A DNA stretch of 64,000 nucleotides from Bacteroides sp. (lineage in GTDB: Bacteria; Bacteroidota; Bacteroidia; Bacteroidales; Bacteroidaceae): positions 524-64,523 of the forward strand of contig DXWV01000072.1 of the NCBI GenBank assembly GCA_019416685.1, written 5' to 3'. A program made the position numbers and the translations under genes. Below are positions 47,924 through 56,798 of this stretch, in pieces (the first letter of the stretch is position 1; each line of letters starts with the position of its first letter). Below the pieces are notes generated by a model, which did no database searches, was not told where the DNA came from, and worked only from the letters and a program-made list of their open reading frames with translations.

Positions 47924-48673
47924 ATGAAGACAAATTTAACAGTACTATTAGCAACAGCTACACTCTTAGCCTGCTTACTGACCAGTTGTACCTTTATAAC
48001 CGATAAATCAGAAGGATTAAAACCAAGTAAGAAATCTATCACCAGAGATTATGAGATTAAAAATTTCACTGCAATAGATGCCAATACAGTGAGTAATATC
48101 CACTACACACAGGCCACAGACGGAAAATGTTCTCTCCAGATATCCGGGCCGGACAATTTTGTTAACCTGATACAGGTTTCGGTAAAAGGCAATACATTGA
48201 TGCTTACAATGGATAAACAGCAGAAAATCAGAAATACCAAAAATCTAAAAATTATAGTAAGCTCCCCTAATCTGGACCGTATTAACTTTAAAGGTGTAGG
48301 AGATATCAACATTGAAAATAAACTCATAACCAACACACTCGACATAGAGAGTAAAGGAGTGGGTAATATAAACATACAAGATCTTAGTTGCCAAAATCTG
48401 ACAGTGAGTTCCATGGGAGTAGGAAATGTAAACTTGAAAGGTAAAGCAGAAAATGCTAATCTCTATTCAAAAGGTGTGGGAGATGTGGAAGCCACGGACT
48501 TGGAAGCTATTCACGTAAAAGCTTCTTCCCATGGAGTAGGAAATATATCATGCAACGCTGTCGAGTCATTGGATGCTGCAGTGAGAGGTGTAGGAAGTAT
48601 TCACTACAAGGGTTCGCCTGCACAAAAAACATTCAGTAAAAAAGGTGTGGGAAGTATAAAAAGTATAGAATAA
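47924..48673 (+). CDS. GIN-domain (DUF2807) lipoprotein
   Basis: 249 residues with a lipoprotein signal ending LLTSC. The DUF2807 head-GIN domain begins RDYEIKNFTAIDANTVSNIHY. The C-terminal half is a solenoid of short repeats built on KGVGDI/N, seen at least six times (FKGVGDINIE, SKGVGNINIQ, SMGVGNVNLK, SKGVGDVEA, SHGVGNISC, KGVGSIKS), consistent with a beta-helix. Such proteins are abundant surface or periplasmic lipoproteins in Bacteroidota, possibly binding proteins; their role is unknown. Confidence 0.85.
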   Translation: MKTNLTVLLATATLLACLLTSCTFITDKSEGLKPSKKSITRDYEIKNFTAIDANTVSNIHYTQATDGKCSLQISGPDNFVNLIQVSVKGNTLMLTMDKQQKIRNTKNLKIIVSSPNLDRINFKGVGDINIENKLITNTLDIESKGVGNINIQDLSCQNLTVSSMGVGNVNLKGKAENANLYSKGVGDVEATDLEAIHVKASSHGVGNISCNAVESLDAAVRGVGSIHYKGSPAQKTFSKKGVGSIKSIE

Positions 48674-49035
48674 GAAGAATTGTAGAAACAAAAACATCGG
48701 TAGCTTGTTACTTCAACGCAAAGATACTTCGGAGTCACAAAGGATTTCTTAATTCCAGGAACCGAATAGATTATTAAAATTCTCTCTTACATATAACTTA
48801 TCTCTAACAGAGATACAAAAAGGAAGTTTCCGTGAGGCAATTTCCTTTTTCTTTATTCATCCCTAATGATAGATAAACATAATAAAAGGGCTACTGCATC
48901 ACGCGGTAACCCATCTATTTAGTTAGTTTTATTTATAAAAATTTGAGAGAATTGAAACTTCACAGCCTCAAGTTGTTTTAATTAAGCACACTAACTATAT
49001 TATATGTTTAAAGCAAATGAAAATGTCTCTTTTTA
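48674..49035. other. Intergenic region holding a terminator
   Basis: No gene is supported in this 362-bp gap between convergent genes. It contains the terminator at 48816-48850. Short frames near its right end only overlap the next gene on the opposite strand. Confidence 0.5.
48816..48850. terminator. Bidirectional intrinsic terminator
   Basis: AAAAAGGAA pairs with TTCCTTTTT around a short GC-containing loop, giving a T-run on both strands. Its position between the convergent GIN-domain and DUF4252 genes fits termination of both. Confidence 0.65.
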
Positions 49036-49518
49036 TCAAAAGCGTTTTGGCTTCATTGAAGCAGCCAATTTTGAGATAAACTCTGAACTCATATTACCTG
49101 TAAAATTAATCACAGAAAAATTATTCTTCCCATGCATTAACATCACCAGTTCAATAATCGTATCATTCTTTTTCCGTACCATAATCTGACAATTTTCGGC
49201 ACCATCTTTGAAAGAAAGAAACGGTTCAAATCTTCCGGAATTCTTTTCTACTACTTTCAGAGCTTCATCATAATACTTTTGCCCTTTTACCTTTGCAGTA
49301 AGCATTTGCATACTCTTCAGATTAGATATTATTTCCAGAATTTCATCATCTTTTTCAGCATCACTTTTCATTATTTCCTCCATCATTTTCGGACTGATAG
49401 TAACACAAGTCAGATTTGAATCTCCTTTATGTTCGGTCAGAAAACGAGAAGCAAAGTCCTGAGCTGATACAGCTACAGACAGCAATGTCATCCAGCACAT
49501 TAAAAGAACGCTCTTCAT
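49036..49518 (-). CDS. Exported DUF4252 protein
   Basis: 160 residues with a signal peptide ending SVAVSAQ. The body shows the DUF4252 pattern: VTISPKMMEEIMK, IISNLKSMQMLTAK, a central YYDEALKVV helix and FSVINFTGNMSSEFISKL. The family is commonly found beside ECF sigma and anti-sigma genes in Bacteroides. The start overlaps the upstream stop by one base (TAATG), so translation is coupled to the putative anti-sigma gene. Biochemical role unknown. Confidence 0.8.
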   Translation of the reverse strand: MKSVLLMCWMTLLSVAVSAQDFASRFLTEHKGDSNLTCVTISPKMMEEIMKSDAEKDDEILEIISNLKSMQMLTAKVKGQKYYDEALKVVEKNSGRFEPFLSFKDGAENCQIMVRKKNDTIIELVMLMHGKNNFSVINFTGNMSSEFISKLAASMKPKRF

Positions 49519-50027
49519 TATTTTTTTATCATATCGACTACACCTGCCCGCACACTGTCGGCCAAATGCTGGTCTTGCGATTTGTTGATTCCCTCAGACA
49601 ATATCATTAAAGCAGAAGACACTTGTTTATAAGCTACTTCCGGATCATCATATGTATCTGTATAAGCATCATAATTATAATCCAAAGCTTCATCGGCAAA
49701 AATGGTATGTTGTGCTATACCACCCAGTGAAAACATTACAGCAACCACTGCAGCAGCTTTGAACAAAGGCATAAATCTTCCTACCAATGTCAAGCGTCTT
49801 GCCTTTACTACAGGCGTTTCTACCTGAGCAAGAATACGCACATCAAAGTCCTCACTCAGCCCAACTTCCTGCTGAGCCTGCTGATAAACAAACAGATCTC
49901 TATATTGAAGCAAATGAGCAGGCACCTTTTCCTGTGAGAAGAAAGTACGCAATTCTGACTCTTCCTCTAAAGAAGTTTCACATTGCCAATATCGCTCCAA
50001 AAGCTGTTCTATATACTTATAGTCCAT
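49518..50027 (-). CDS. Putative anti-sigma factor, single-pass membrane protein
   Basis: About 169 residues from the ATG at 50027; the frame extends to a TTG at 50042. An N-terminal helical region (YIEQLLERYWQCETSLEEESELRTFF) resembles anti-sigma N-termini. One membrane helix (FKAAAVVAVMFSLGGIAQH) follows, then a short acidic periplasmic tail. It starts inside the end of the sigma-factor gene (11-bp overlap) and is coupled to the DUF4252 gene, forming a three-gene unit. Anti-sigma function is inferred from layout and topology. Confidence 0.7.
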   Translation of the reverse strand: MDYKYIEQLLERYWQCETSLEEESELRTFFSQEKVPAHLLQYRDLFVYQQAQQEVGLSEDFDVRILAQVETPVVKARRLTLVGRFMPLFKAAAVVAVMFSLGGIAQHTIFADEALDYNYDAYTDTYDDPEVAYKQVSSALMILSEGINKSQDQHLADSVRAGVVDMIKK

Positions 50028-50526
50028 ATTCTTCAATCTCAATATACTGTTGTTTCACTTTTTGTCTTGCTCTGAAGAGGTTCACTTTAACCTGTTCCTC
50101 CGTCAAATGCAGGACTTTTGCAATATCCTTATAACTTTCGCCCTCTATATCCCGCAACTGCATTATAAGTCTTTGTTTCTCCGGAAGTTCATTAATCAAC
50201 CGATGAATAATCTTCATCCGTTCATCATTCACCAGCTGTTCATAAGGACCGGAAAGATCAATCTCTTCAGCCATATCCGAGGTAAGTTCTACGTTCTGAG
50301 CTTCTTTTTTTTGGCTCCTATCTATTGCTAAATTTTTTGCAACTATCAAACAATAAGCTTCAATAGACTCAAACTGCTTCCACTCATCACGTTTATTCCA
50401 GACTCGTATCATCGTGTCCTGAACTACATCCTCTGCTTCTGCCCTATCCAGGGTTATTCTAAGCGCCAATCGAAAGAGTTTATCTTTCAAAGGAAGTATG
50501 TCGTTTCGGAAACTGATTTCTTGCAT
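50017..50526 (-). CDS. ECF-family RNA polymerase sigma factor
   Basis: 169 residues. Region 2 shows LFRLALRITLDRAEAEDVVQDTMIRVW and EAYCLIVAKNLAIDRSQKK. Region 4 shows INELPEKQRLIMQLRDIEGESYKDIAKVLHLTEEQVKVNLFRARQKVK. This is a standard ECF sigma of normal length, expected to be held by the membrane protein encoded directly downstream. The gene order suggests regulation of its own operon and envelope genes, but the signal is not visible in sequence. Confidence 0.93.
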   Translation of the reverse strand: MQEISFRNDILPLKDKLFRLALRITLDRAEAEDVVQDTMIRVWNKRDEWKQFESIEAYCLIVAKNLAIDRSQKKEAQNVELTSDMAEEIDLSGPYEQLVNDERMKIIHRLINELPEKQRLIMQLRDIEGESYKDIAKVLHLTEEQVKVNLFRARQKVKQQYIEIEEYGL

Positions 50527-50587
50527 CTCTATTAGAATGACGGGTGAGAATATAAAAAGTTACAGGTACAATCGTATTTTTTTTGAA

Positions 50588-51361
50588 TTATTTTTTAATA
50601 CGTGTACCGCTATCTCCATTAATAGCTGACGCTAAGGTGATTACCACTTCTGAGACACCTGCATTAATTGCTTCAAAAGAATTCTCAAGCTTTGGAATCA
50701 TACCACCTTGAATAATACCATCGGCTACATATTGATTAAACTCAGCAGGTGTAATCTGCGGAATAACACTGTCATCATCATTTTCGTCACGTAATACCCC
50801 CTTCTTCTCAAAGCAAAAAACAAGAGTCACATCAAAAAGCTGAGCAAGTGCTTTTGCTGTTTCCCCGGCAATCGTATCGGCATTCGTGTTAAGCATATTC
50901 CCTTCACCATCATGAGTCAGCGGAGCCATAACCGGAACTACACCTTTATATATAAGGTCAGACAACAAAGAAGCGTCTACCTTCTTCACATCACCGACAA
51001 AGCCATAATCAACTTCTTTCACCGGACGTTTGGCCGAGCGAATCACATTCATATCCGCCCCGGTCAGCCCTAAAGCATTCACCCCACGAGCTTGCAGGCC
51101 CGCTACAATATTCTTATTGACCAGTCCTCCATAGACCATTGTTACCACTTTGAGTGTTTCGGCATCAGTTATACGACGCCCATTCACCATTTTACTTTCA
51201 ATGCCGAGTTGGGTTGCAATCTTTGTAGCCGATCTCCCTCCTCCATGAACAAGGACTTTATGTCCTTCAATAGCTACAAAATCATTTAATAATTGGTTGA
51301 GTGTGGCTTCTTCTTCTACTATTTTGCCACCAACTTTAATAACAGTCAGTTTTTCTCTCAT
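50588..51361 (-). CDS. argB: Acetylglutamate kinase
   Basis: 257 residues, normal for ArgB. Amino-acid kinase motifs: TVIKVGGKIVEE, VLVHGGGRSATKIA, TDAETLKVVTMVYGGLVNK and INGDSGTRIKK at the end. It phosphorylates N-acetylglutamate in arginine biosynthesis (second step). It is followed upstream by speA on the same strand, separated by 182 bp that contain an extragenic palindrome, so the two arginine-related genes are neighbours but perhaps not one operon. Confidence 0.95.
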   Translation of the reverse strand: MREKLTVIKVGGKIVEEEATLNQLLNDFVAIEGHKVLVHGGGRSATKIATQLGIESKMVNGRRITDAETLKVVTMVYGGLVNKNIVAGLQARGVNALGLTGADMNVIRSAKRPVKEVDYGFVGDVKKVDASLLSDLIYKGVVPVMAPLTHDGEGNMLNTNADTIAGETAKALAQLFDVTLVFCFEKKGVLRDENDDDSVIPQITPAEFNQYVADGIIQGGMIPKLENSFEAINAGVSEVVITLASAINGDSGTRIKK

Positions 51362-51427
51362 AATTCTATATATTATAATAAAGGAAGGTACGTTAAAAGT
51401 CTGAGACAGCTATCAATATATAACTTT

Positions 51428-51500
51428 AAAAACGCAGATTAACGCTGATTACCGCAGAGTTATTTAATCTTTGCGTAAATTAGCGTAATCTGCGTTTTAA
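51428..51500. repeat. Palindromic extragenic repeat (AAACGCAGATTA ... TAATCTGCGTTT)
   Basis: AAAAACGCAGATTA at the left and its near-complement TAGCGTAATCTGCGTTTTA at the right form a long imperfect stem with inner repeats of CGCAGA/TGCGTAAA. There is no coding potential. It lies between argB and speA. A related single arm is at 14945. It resembles a dispersed REP-like family. Confidence 0.55.
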
Positions 51501-51543
51501 TGATAGCGAATTTTACTTTTGGGCACCCTCGCCAAAGGTTCTA

Positions 51544-53436
51544 TTATTCCAAATAGGTATATCCGTAAAGCCCGGAACGATAATTTGAAAGGAATTCTTT
51601 TCCTTCTTCCACAGAAATCTTTCCTTCTTTTACAGATTTTGTAACCCAGGTTTCCAGTGTACGCACCAACTTCTTAGGATTATATTGCACATAATCCAGC
51701 ACTTCTGCTACAGTCTCACCGTCAATGATCTGTTCAATAGTATATCCCTTTTCATTAACAGATACATGCACTGCATTCGTATCCCCAAACAAGTTGTGCA
51801 TATCTCCCAATATTTCCTGATAAGCACCAACAAGGAATACTCCCAGATAATAGGGCTCTTTACTTTTCAAACTGTGCACAGGCATATAGTGGGCTACATT
51901 CTTTGTAGAAATAAAGTTTGCAATCTTCCCATCCGAGTCACAAGTAATGTCCTGCAAAGTAGCTGACCGCTCAGGCTTTTCATCCAATCTTTGAATAGGC
52001 ATAATGGGGAATATCTGATCGATAGCCCAGGAATCCGGAAGTGACTGAAATAACGAGAAATTACAAAAGTATTTATCAGCCAATAGTTTAGACAGACCAC
52101 GGAACTCATCCGGTGCATGCTTCAACCCACTTGCTATCTGATTTACTTCACGAGTGATAGACCAATAAAGACGCTCAATCTGGGCACGAGTTTTCAGGTC
52201 AACAATACCATGACTGAACAGATCGAGTGCCTCTTCGCGAATTTGCTGTGCATCATGCCAGGCTTCAAGCATCTTGTTCTGATTCAAAGTATCCCAAATG
52301 CCATACAGCTCCTGCACCAATTCGTGTGCGTCCGGTGCTATCTCTTCTTCATCATCCCATTCGGGCAGTGTAGTCGTTTCCAAAACTTCAAAAACAAGTA
52401 CAGAATGATGTGCCGTTAATGCACGTCCGCTTTCTGTTATAATATTAGGATGAGGAATACCATTCTTGTCACTGGCATCTACAAGAGTAGAGATAGAGTC
52501 GTTGACATACTCCTGAATAGAGTAGTTCACACTACTCTCGCTACTCGATGAACGTGTTCCGTCATAATCAACCCCCAGTCCACCGCCAATATCGACAAAT
52601 TGTACATTAAAGCCCATGGAATGAAGTTGTACATAAAACTGGGAAGCTTCACGCAAAGCCGTTTTAATACGACGAATTTTAGTCACCTGGCTACCAATAT
52701 GAAAGTGAATCAGTTTCAAACAATCCTTCATATCTTTCTTTTCCAGAAAATCAAGCGCTTCCAACAATTCGCTGGAAGTCAATCCAAACTTACTGGCATC
52801 ACCACCGGATTCTTCCCATTTACCACTACCGGAAGAAGCCAGTTTAATACGAATGCCGATATTGGGCATCACATTCAATTGCTTCGCCATCTTGGCAATG
52901 AGTTTCAGCTCATTCATTTTTTCTACAACGAGAAAAATACGCTTACCCATCTTTTGTGCAAGCAAAGCAAGTTCAATATAACTTTCGTCTTTATATCCGT
53001 TGCAGATAATCAACGAATCAGAATCAGTATTGACCGCAATTACAGCATGTAGCTCGGGTTTGGAGCCAGCTTCAAGACCAAGATTAAACTTCTTTCCATG
53101 ACTGATTATCTCTTCCACAACCGGGCGCATCTGATTTACCTTAATGGGGTAAATGATGAAATTTTGTGCTTTATAGCCATACTCTTCAGCAGCTTGTTTA
53201 AAGCAATAGGCTGTCTTCTCAATCCGATTATCCAGAATATCCGGAAAACGCAGCAACATGGGAGCTGCCACATCACGCAACTGTAGTTCATCGACCAACT
53301 CCTTCAGGTCGACACCTATGCCATCCTTACGCGGTGTAACAACCACATGACCTTTGTCATTTATACCAAAGTACGAAGTTCCCCAACCTGTAATGTTGTA
53401 GAGTTCCTCAGAATCTTCAATACGCCACTTTCTCAT
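51544..53436 (-). CDS. speA: Biosynthetic arginine decarboxylase
   Basis: 630 residues, the normal length of SpeA. Fold III PLP-dependent decarboxylase: PLP lysine in IIYPIKVNQ, LEAGSKPEL, IRIKLASSGSGKWEESGGDASKFG, FVDIGGGLGVDYDGT, and the second-subunit Cys in ITCDSDGKI. It converts arginine to agmatine for polyamine synthesis. No signal peptide, so it acts in the cytoplasm. It starts at a clear ATG (MRKWRIEDSEELYNITGWG). Confidence 0.97.
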   Translation of the reverse strand: MRKWRIEDSEELYNITGWGTSYFGINDKGHVVVTPRKDGIGVDLKELVDELQLRDVAAPMLLRFPDILDNRIEKTAYCFKQAAEEYGYKAQNFIIYPIKVNQMRPVVEEIISHGKKFNLGLEAGSKPELHAVIAVNTDSDSLIICNGYKDESYIELALLAQKMGKRIFLVVEKMNELKLIAKMAKQLNVMPNIGIRIKLASSGSGKWEESGGDASKFGLTSSELLEALDFLEKKDMKDCLKLIHFHIGSQVTKIRRIKTALREASQFYVQLHSMGFNVQFVDIGGGLGVDYDGTRSSSSESSVNYSIQEYVNDSISTLVDASDKNGIPHPNIITESGRALTAHHSVLVFEVLETTTLPEWDDEEEIAPDAHELVQELYGIWDTLNQNKMLEAWHDAQQIREEALDLFSHGIVDLKTRAQIERLYWSITREVNQIASGLKHAPDEFRGLSKLLADKYFCNFSLFQSLPDSWAIDQIFPIMPIQRLDEKPERSATLQDITCDSDGKIANFISTKNVAHYMPVHSLKSKEPYYLGVFLVGAYQEILGDMHNLFGDTNAVHVSVNEKGYTIEQIIDGETVAEVLDYVQYNPKKLVRTLETWVTKSVKEGKISVEEGKEFLSNYRSGLYGYTYLE

Positions 53437-53556
53437 TCTAATGTATTCAGTTGTGTTTATAAAATATTTAAGGCAACAAAAATAGTTATAAATCCATAGT
53501 ATACAATCAGAAAGACACGTTTTTTAAATAAGACAGGTTCGGAAGGCACAAATAAG

Positions 53557-54084
53557 TCATAGTTTTAATAAATCACGTAGCCGTTGCACTGATTTTTCAA
53601 TCTGTGAGCGATCCTCTAATTCATCAGCATTAAAAATATACTGGGCCTGAGAATAGAACGGCGCACGTTTCTCCAACGCCTGAATGATAAATTCTTTCAG
53701 TTCCTCATCTTCTTTACCCTGCAAAATAGGACGCTGCTGTTTGGCAACACGCAGTCTATGAAATAAAACATCGGGATGGACATTCAAAAAGACAGTCTTA
53801 CCATTATGATTCATAAAATCCATATTATCGAAGAAGCAGGGGGCACCACCACCCGTGGAGATAACAACATTTTCAAAAGCACCTACCTCACGCAACATAT
53901 TTCTTTCCAGTTCACGAAAACCGGCTTCACCGCGTTCGGCGAATAACTCTCCCACTGTCTTATGGAAACGCTCTTCCATATACCAGTCGAGATCAACAAA
54001 CGGTACGTTCAGTGTTCGGGCAAAAGCTTTCCCTAAAGTAGTCTTACCGGCACCCATATAGCCGGTCAGGAATATACGAATCAT
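53557..54084 (-). CDS. aroK: Shikimate kinase
   Basis: 175 residues. Walker A GYMGAGKTTLGKAFA, the shikimate-binding DLDWYMEERF, the GGG motif STGGGAPCF, and the lid Arg region VAKQQRPIL are all present. It phosphorylates shikimate at O3 in the aromatic amino-acid pathway. Its neighbours are speA and a nitroreductase gene on the same strand, with gaps of ~120 bp, so it may be monocistronic. Confidence 0.95.
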   Translation of the reverse strand: MIRIFLTGYMGAGKTTLGKAFARTLNVPFVDLDWYMEERFHKTVGELFAERGEAGFRELERNMLREVGAFENVVISTGGGAPCFFDNMDFMNHNGKTVFLNVHPDVLFHRLRVAKQQRPILQGKEDEELKEFIIQALEKRAPFYSQAQYIFNADELEDRSQIEKSVQRLRDLLKL

Positions 54085-54204
54085 AATTACCTATCTTTTC
54101 TTTTCAGAGCAAAGATAGGTAATATAATTATAGAATAAACAAAGTTTGCACTTCAATTTATTCTAAATTTGTGATGATTTTAAGCAGTTTATATCCTGCG
54201 GTAA

Positions 54205-54810
54205 TCACTTAAATACTTTCACTCTATCAGAGAGTGCTTTAAATTCTTTATCACCCGGTTCTCCAATCGGCATACCAAATGGCATTTCAGCAATCAGATG
54301 CCAACTGGCCGGTAATTCCCAGGTACGACGCACTTCTTCATCAATCAGAGGATTGTAATGCTGCAGAGAAGCACCAAAACCTGCATCTTCCAACATACTC
54401 CAGATTGCTAGCTGATGCATGGCCGATGTTTGTAAGGACCACCCAGGAAAATTATCTTTATAACTGACAAATGTATCCTGTAGCGTTTGCACAACATATT
54501 GATCTTCAAAGAACAATACAGTGCCATAGCCACTCTCAAAACAATTATCAATCTTTGATTCTGTATTTTTAAAAGCCTCCGGAGTTACAATCTTCCGTAT
54601 AGCATCTTTCACTATTTCCCATAGTTTCTTATGATTCTCACCCAAAAGTAATACGACGCGGGTCGATTGAGAATTAAAAGCCGATGGCACATGGGTTACC
54701 GCAAAATTTATAATCCGTTCTATCTCTTCATCAGAAATAGGTGACTGGTTTGTGATTGAATAGTAACTTCTCCTGTGTTTCAGGACATCTTTAAATGATT
54801 TCTGCATCAT
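54205..54810 (-). CDS. Nitroreductase family FMN protein
   Basis: 201 residues. Nitroreductase-fold landmarks: RRSYYSITNQSPISDEEIERII at the N-terminus (FMN phosphate), a central VPSAFNSQSTRVVLLLG, and the C-terminal LIAEMPFGMPIGEPGDKEF. It resembles the HBN1/YdgI-like subgroup of fungal and Bacteroides proteins. The physiological substrate is unknown. The start is the first of two adjacent ATGs. Confidence 0.85.
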   Translation of the reverse strand: MMQKSFKDVLKHRRSYYSITNQSPISDEEIERIINFAVTHVPSAFNSQSTRVVLLLGENHKKLWEIVKDAIRKIVTPEAFKNTESKIDNCFESGYGTVLFFEDQYVVQTLQDTFVSYKDNFPGWSLQTSAMHQLAIWSMLEDAGFGASLQHYNPLIDEEVRRTWELPASWHLIAEMPFGMPIGEPGDKEFKALSDRVKVFK

Positions 54811-54921
54811 AGTCTCCTTTCTTTGGGTTTATAATCTTCTATAGAGAACAACTGATCTTGAAAACTTGTTCGATACTAAAATATATTTGTAACTTTACCA
54901 CCCGAATAAATAAAAAGATGA

Positions 54922-55554
54922 ATGGCAAAGCAAAAATTTTATGTGGTATGGGAAGGCGTAACTCCGGGCATTTATTCTTCCTGGACTGACTGCCAACTAC
55001 AGATTAAAGGATACGAAGGAGCCAAATATAAGTCATTTGACAGCCGGGAAGAAGCCGAACGTGCTCTCGCATCATCTCCCTACGCATATATAGGTAAAAA
55101 TGCCACAAACAAAAAAGAAAAAAAAATTACCCCGAACACGTTGCCTGCTGCTGTAATAGAGAATAGTCTTGCTGTAGATGCAGCCTGCAGTGGTAATCCC
55201 GGTCCGATGGAGTATCGCGGAGTACATGTAGCCAGCCAACAGGAAATATTTCACTTCGGCCCAATGAAAGGTACAAATAATATCGGTGAATTCCTGGCAT
55301 TAGTACATGGCCTTGCCCTACTGAAACAAAAAGGATTCGATATGCCTGTCTACAGTGACAGTGTGAATGCTATCAGTTGGGTAAAACAAAAAAAATGCAA
55401 AACAAAATTGCCACGCACTGCTGAAACCGAACAACTCTTTCTACTAATAGAACGGGCTGAAAAATGGTTGAAAGAGAACAAGTACACTACCCGGATACTT
55501 AAGTGGGAGACAAAAGAGTGGGGAGAAATTCCTGCCGATTTCGGAAGGAAGTAA
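54922..55554 (+). CDS. rnhA: Ribonuclease H with viroplasmin N-terminal domain
   Basis: 210 residues. An N-terminal Cauli_VI (viroplasmin) RNA/DNA-hybrid-binding domain reads KFYVVWEGVTPGIYSSWTDCQ...YKSFDSREEAERAL. A basic linker follows, then an RNase H1 fold with DAACSGNPG (Asp), TNNIGEFLALVHGL (Glu), YSDSVNAISWVK (Asp) and a final Asp near the end (PADFGRK). It removes RNA from RNA-DNA hybrids. The stop directly abuts the stop of the convergent beta-barrel gene, with no intervening base. A likely -7 box TAACTTTA lies about 30 bp upstream. Confidence 0.92.
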   Translation: MAKQKFYVVWEGVTPGIYSSWTDCQLQIKGYEGAKYKSFDSREEAERALASSPYAYIGKNATNKKEKKITPNTLPAAVIENSLAVDAACSGNPGPMEYRGVHVASQQEIFHFGPMKGTNNIGEFLALVHGLALLKQKGFDMPVYSDSVNAISWVKQKKCKTKLPRTAETEQLFLLIERAEKWLKENKYTTRILKWETKEWGEIPADFGRK

Positions 55555-56787
55555 CTACTTGAATTTCTTTATCAGAAAACTCGGATTCACACGTAGATAG
55601 ACACCAAAGGAAAAACTCGTAGTACTACCCGGATTTATCATTTCTCCGTTCGATTTAGTCATGGTGCCGGGCAAATGCTGATAAATATCGGCTTTAGCCC
55701 CAAGAGCATAATGTTTACCGAATGTACGGGAGTATTCTACAGAGAAAAAAAGAGTCTGTGGATCATCATAACAGGCCCCCTCTTCCTTAGTGGAAACAGA
55801 ACCAAAATAGGGAATACCCAGTAAAGAAATAAAGTCCTTCGATATAAAATAACCACCCTTGATACGGATATCTTTAAGATCGGTATAAGCAGCGGCGTAC
55901 AATCCTACCCCTTTATCAAACGGCCATAAGTGCCCTGCTTGCTGATAGTAGGCCACTGCATCAACTTCCAGATTTACTCTTTTAAGTACGGAGCGGTTTA
56001 CATTCCAGGTTATTCCGGCTCCGACAGAGCCATTCATCAATGTCTGTACCGAGTTGGTATAGATCGTATCCTGCTCCCCCCCACGGTGTTGAATAGTCAT
56101 TTGTACAGGCGTATAGTAATGAAAGCGCGCATTCGGATCATTGTATTTTATAAGTGAAGATAATCCTACTACAAAAGACTCCTGATGCGTATCTTCTTCA
56201 AAAATATAACTCATCCAATTGACCCATGCATCCAAATGCAAGCGCCTGGAATCATACAAAAACTGCAATCCCGTTTCCGGATCGGCAGTAAGATTCAGCT
56301 CCGGACTGTAAAGAGGAGCAATTAACCCATGATTAGAGCCACCATAAATATTTCCCAAAACAAGATTCACACGAGACAATGCTAATTGTGCTCTGAAATA
56401 AGGTAAGATATGCGTTCCACGCTGGTATTGATTTCCTTTCCAGGTAGCTATATCATGATAGGCATAGTTGGGGAATTTATAAGCGCCACTATAAATAAGC
56501 GCATGTGCTCCTAACTCCAGTTTTATATTTTTCAACGGATAATAAACGACTTTAGGTTCCAGCCACATACCCGGTAATGAATACCCCTTCATTACAGTAC
56601 CGGCATATTCATTATCTTTGAAAAAGCTGATATTATCCAGTTCTACCGACAACTCTCCTACGCGTTCAGGATTAATGTTGTAATCAGTCTTACAAACTTT
56701 CTCTTCCACTTGTGCCCGAACCGTTGTAGTTGCTATGAGAAGCATCATCAAACAACCTGTCCACCCAATACATCTGTCGTGTTTCAT
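55555..56787 (-). CDS. Outer-membrane beta-barrel protein of unknown function
   Basis: About 410 residues from the ATG at 56787; the frame extends to a TTG at 56802 overlapping the ABC gene. The signal peptide ends TTTVRAQ. The body is alternating hydrophobic strands with aromatic girdle residues and ends SFLIKKFK, as in barrel proteins. I recognise no family. It starts inside the end of the ABC exporter frame, so the two are probably co-expressed. A role in envelope lipid or glycan handling is possible but unsupported beyond that. Confidence 0.7.
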   Translation of the reverse strand: MKHDRCIGWTGCLMMLLIATTTVRAQVEEKVCKTDYNINPERVGELSVELDNISFFKDNEYAGTVMKGYSLPGMWLEPKVVYYPLKNIKLELGAHALIYSGAYKFPNYAYHDIATWKGNQYQRGTHILPYFRAQLALSRVNLVLGNIYGGSNHGLIAPLYSPELNLTADPETGLQFLYDSRRLHLDAWVNWMSYIFEEDTHQESFVVGLSSLIKYNDPNARFHYYTPVQMTIQHRGGEQDTIYTNSVQTLMNGSVGAGITWNVNRSVLKRVNLEVDAVAYYQQAGHLWPFDKGVGLYAAAYTDLKDIRIKGGYFISKDFISLLGIPYFGSVSTKEEGACYDDPQTLFFSVEYSRTFGKHYALGAKADIYQHLPGTMTKSNGEMINPGSTTSFSFGVYLRVNPSFLIKKFK

Positions 56788-56798
56788 TTTACCATCTA

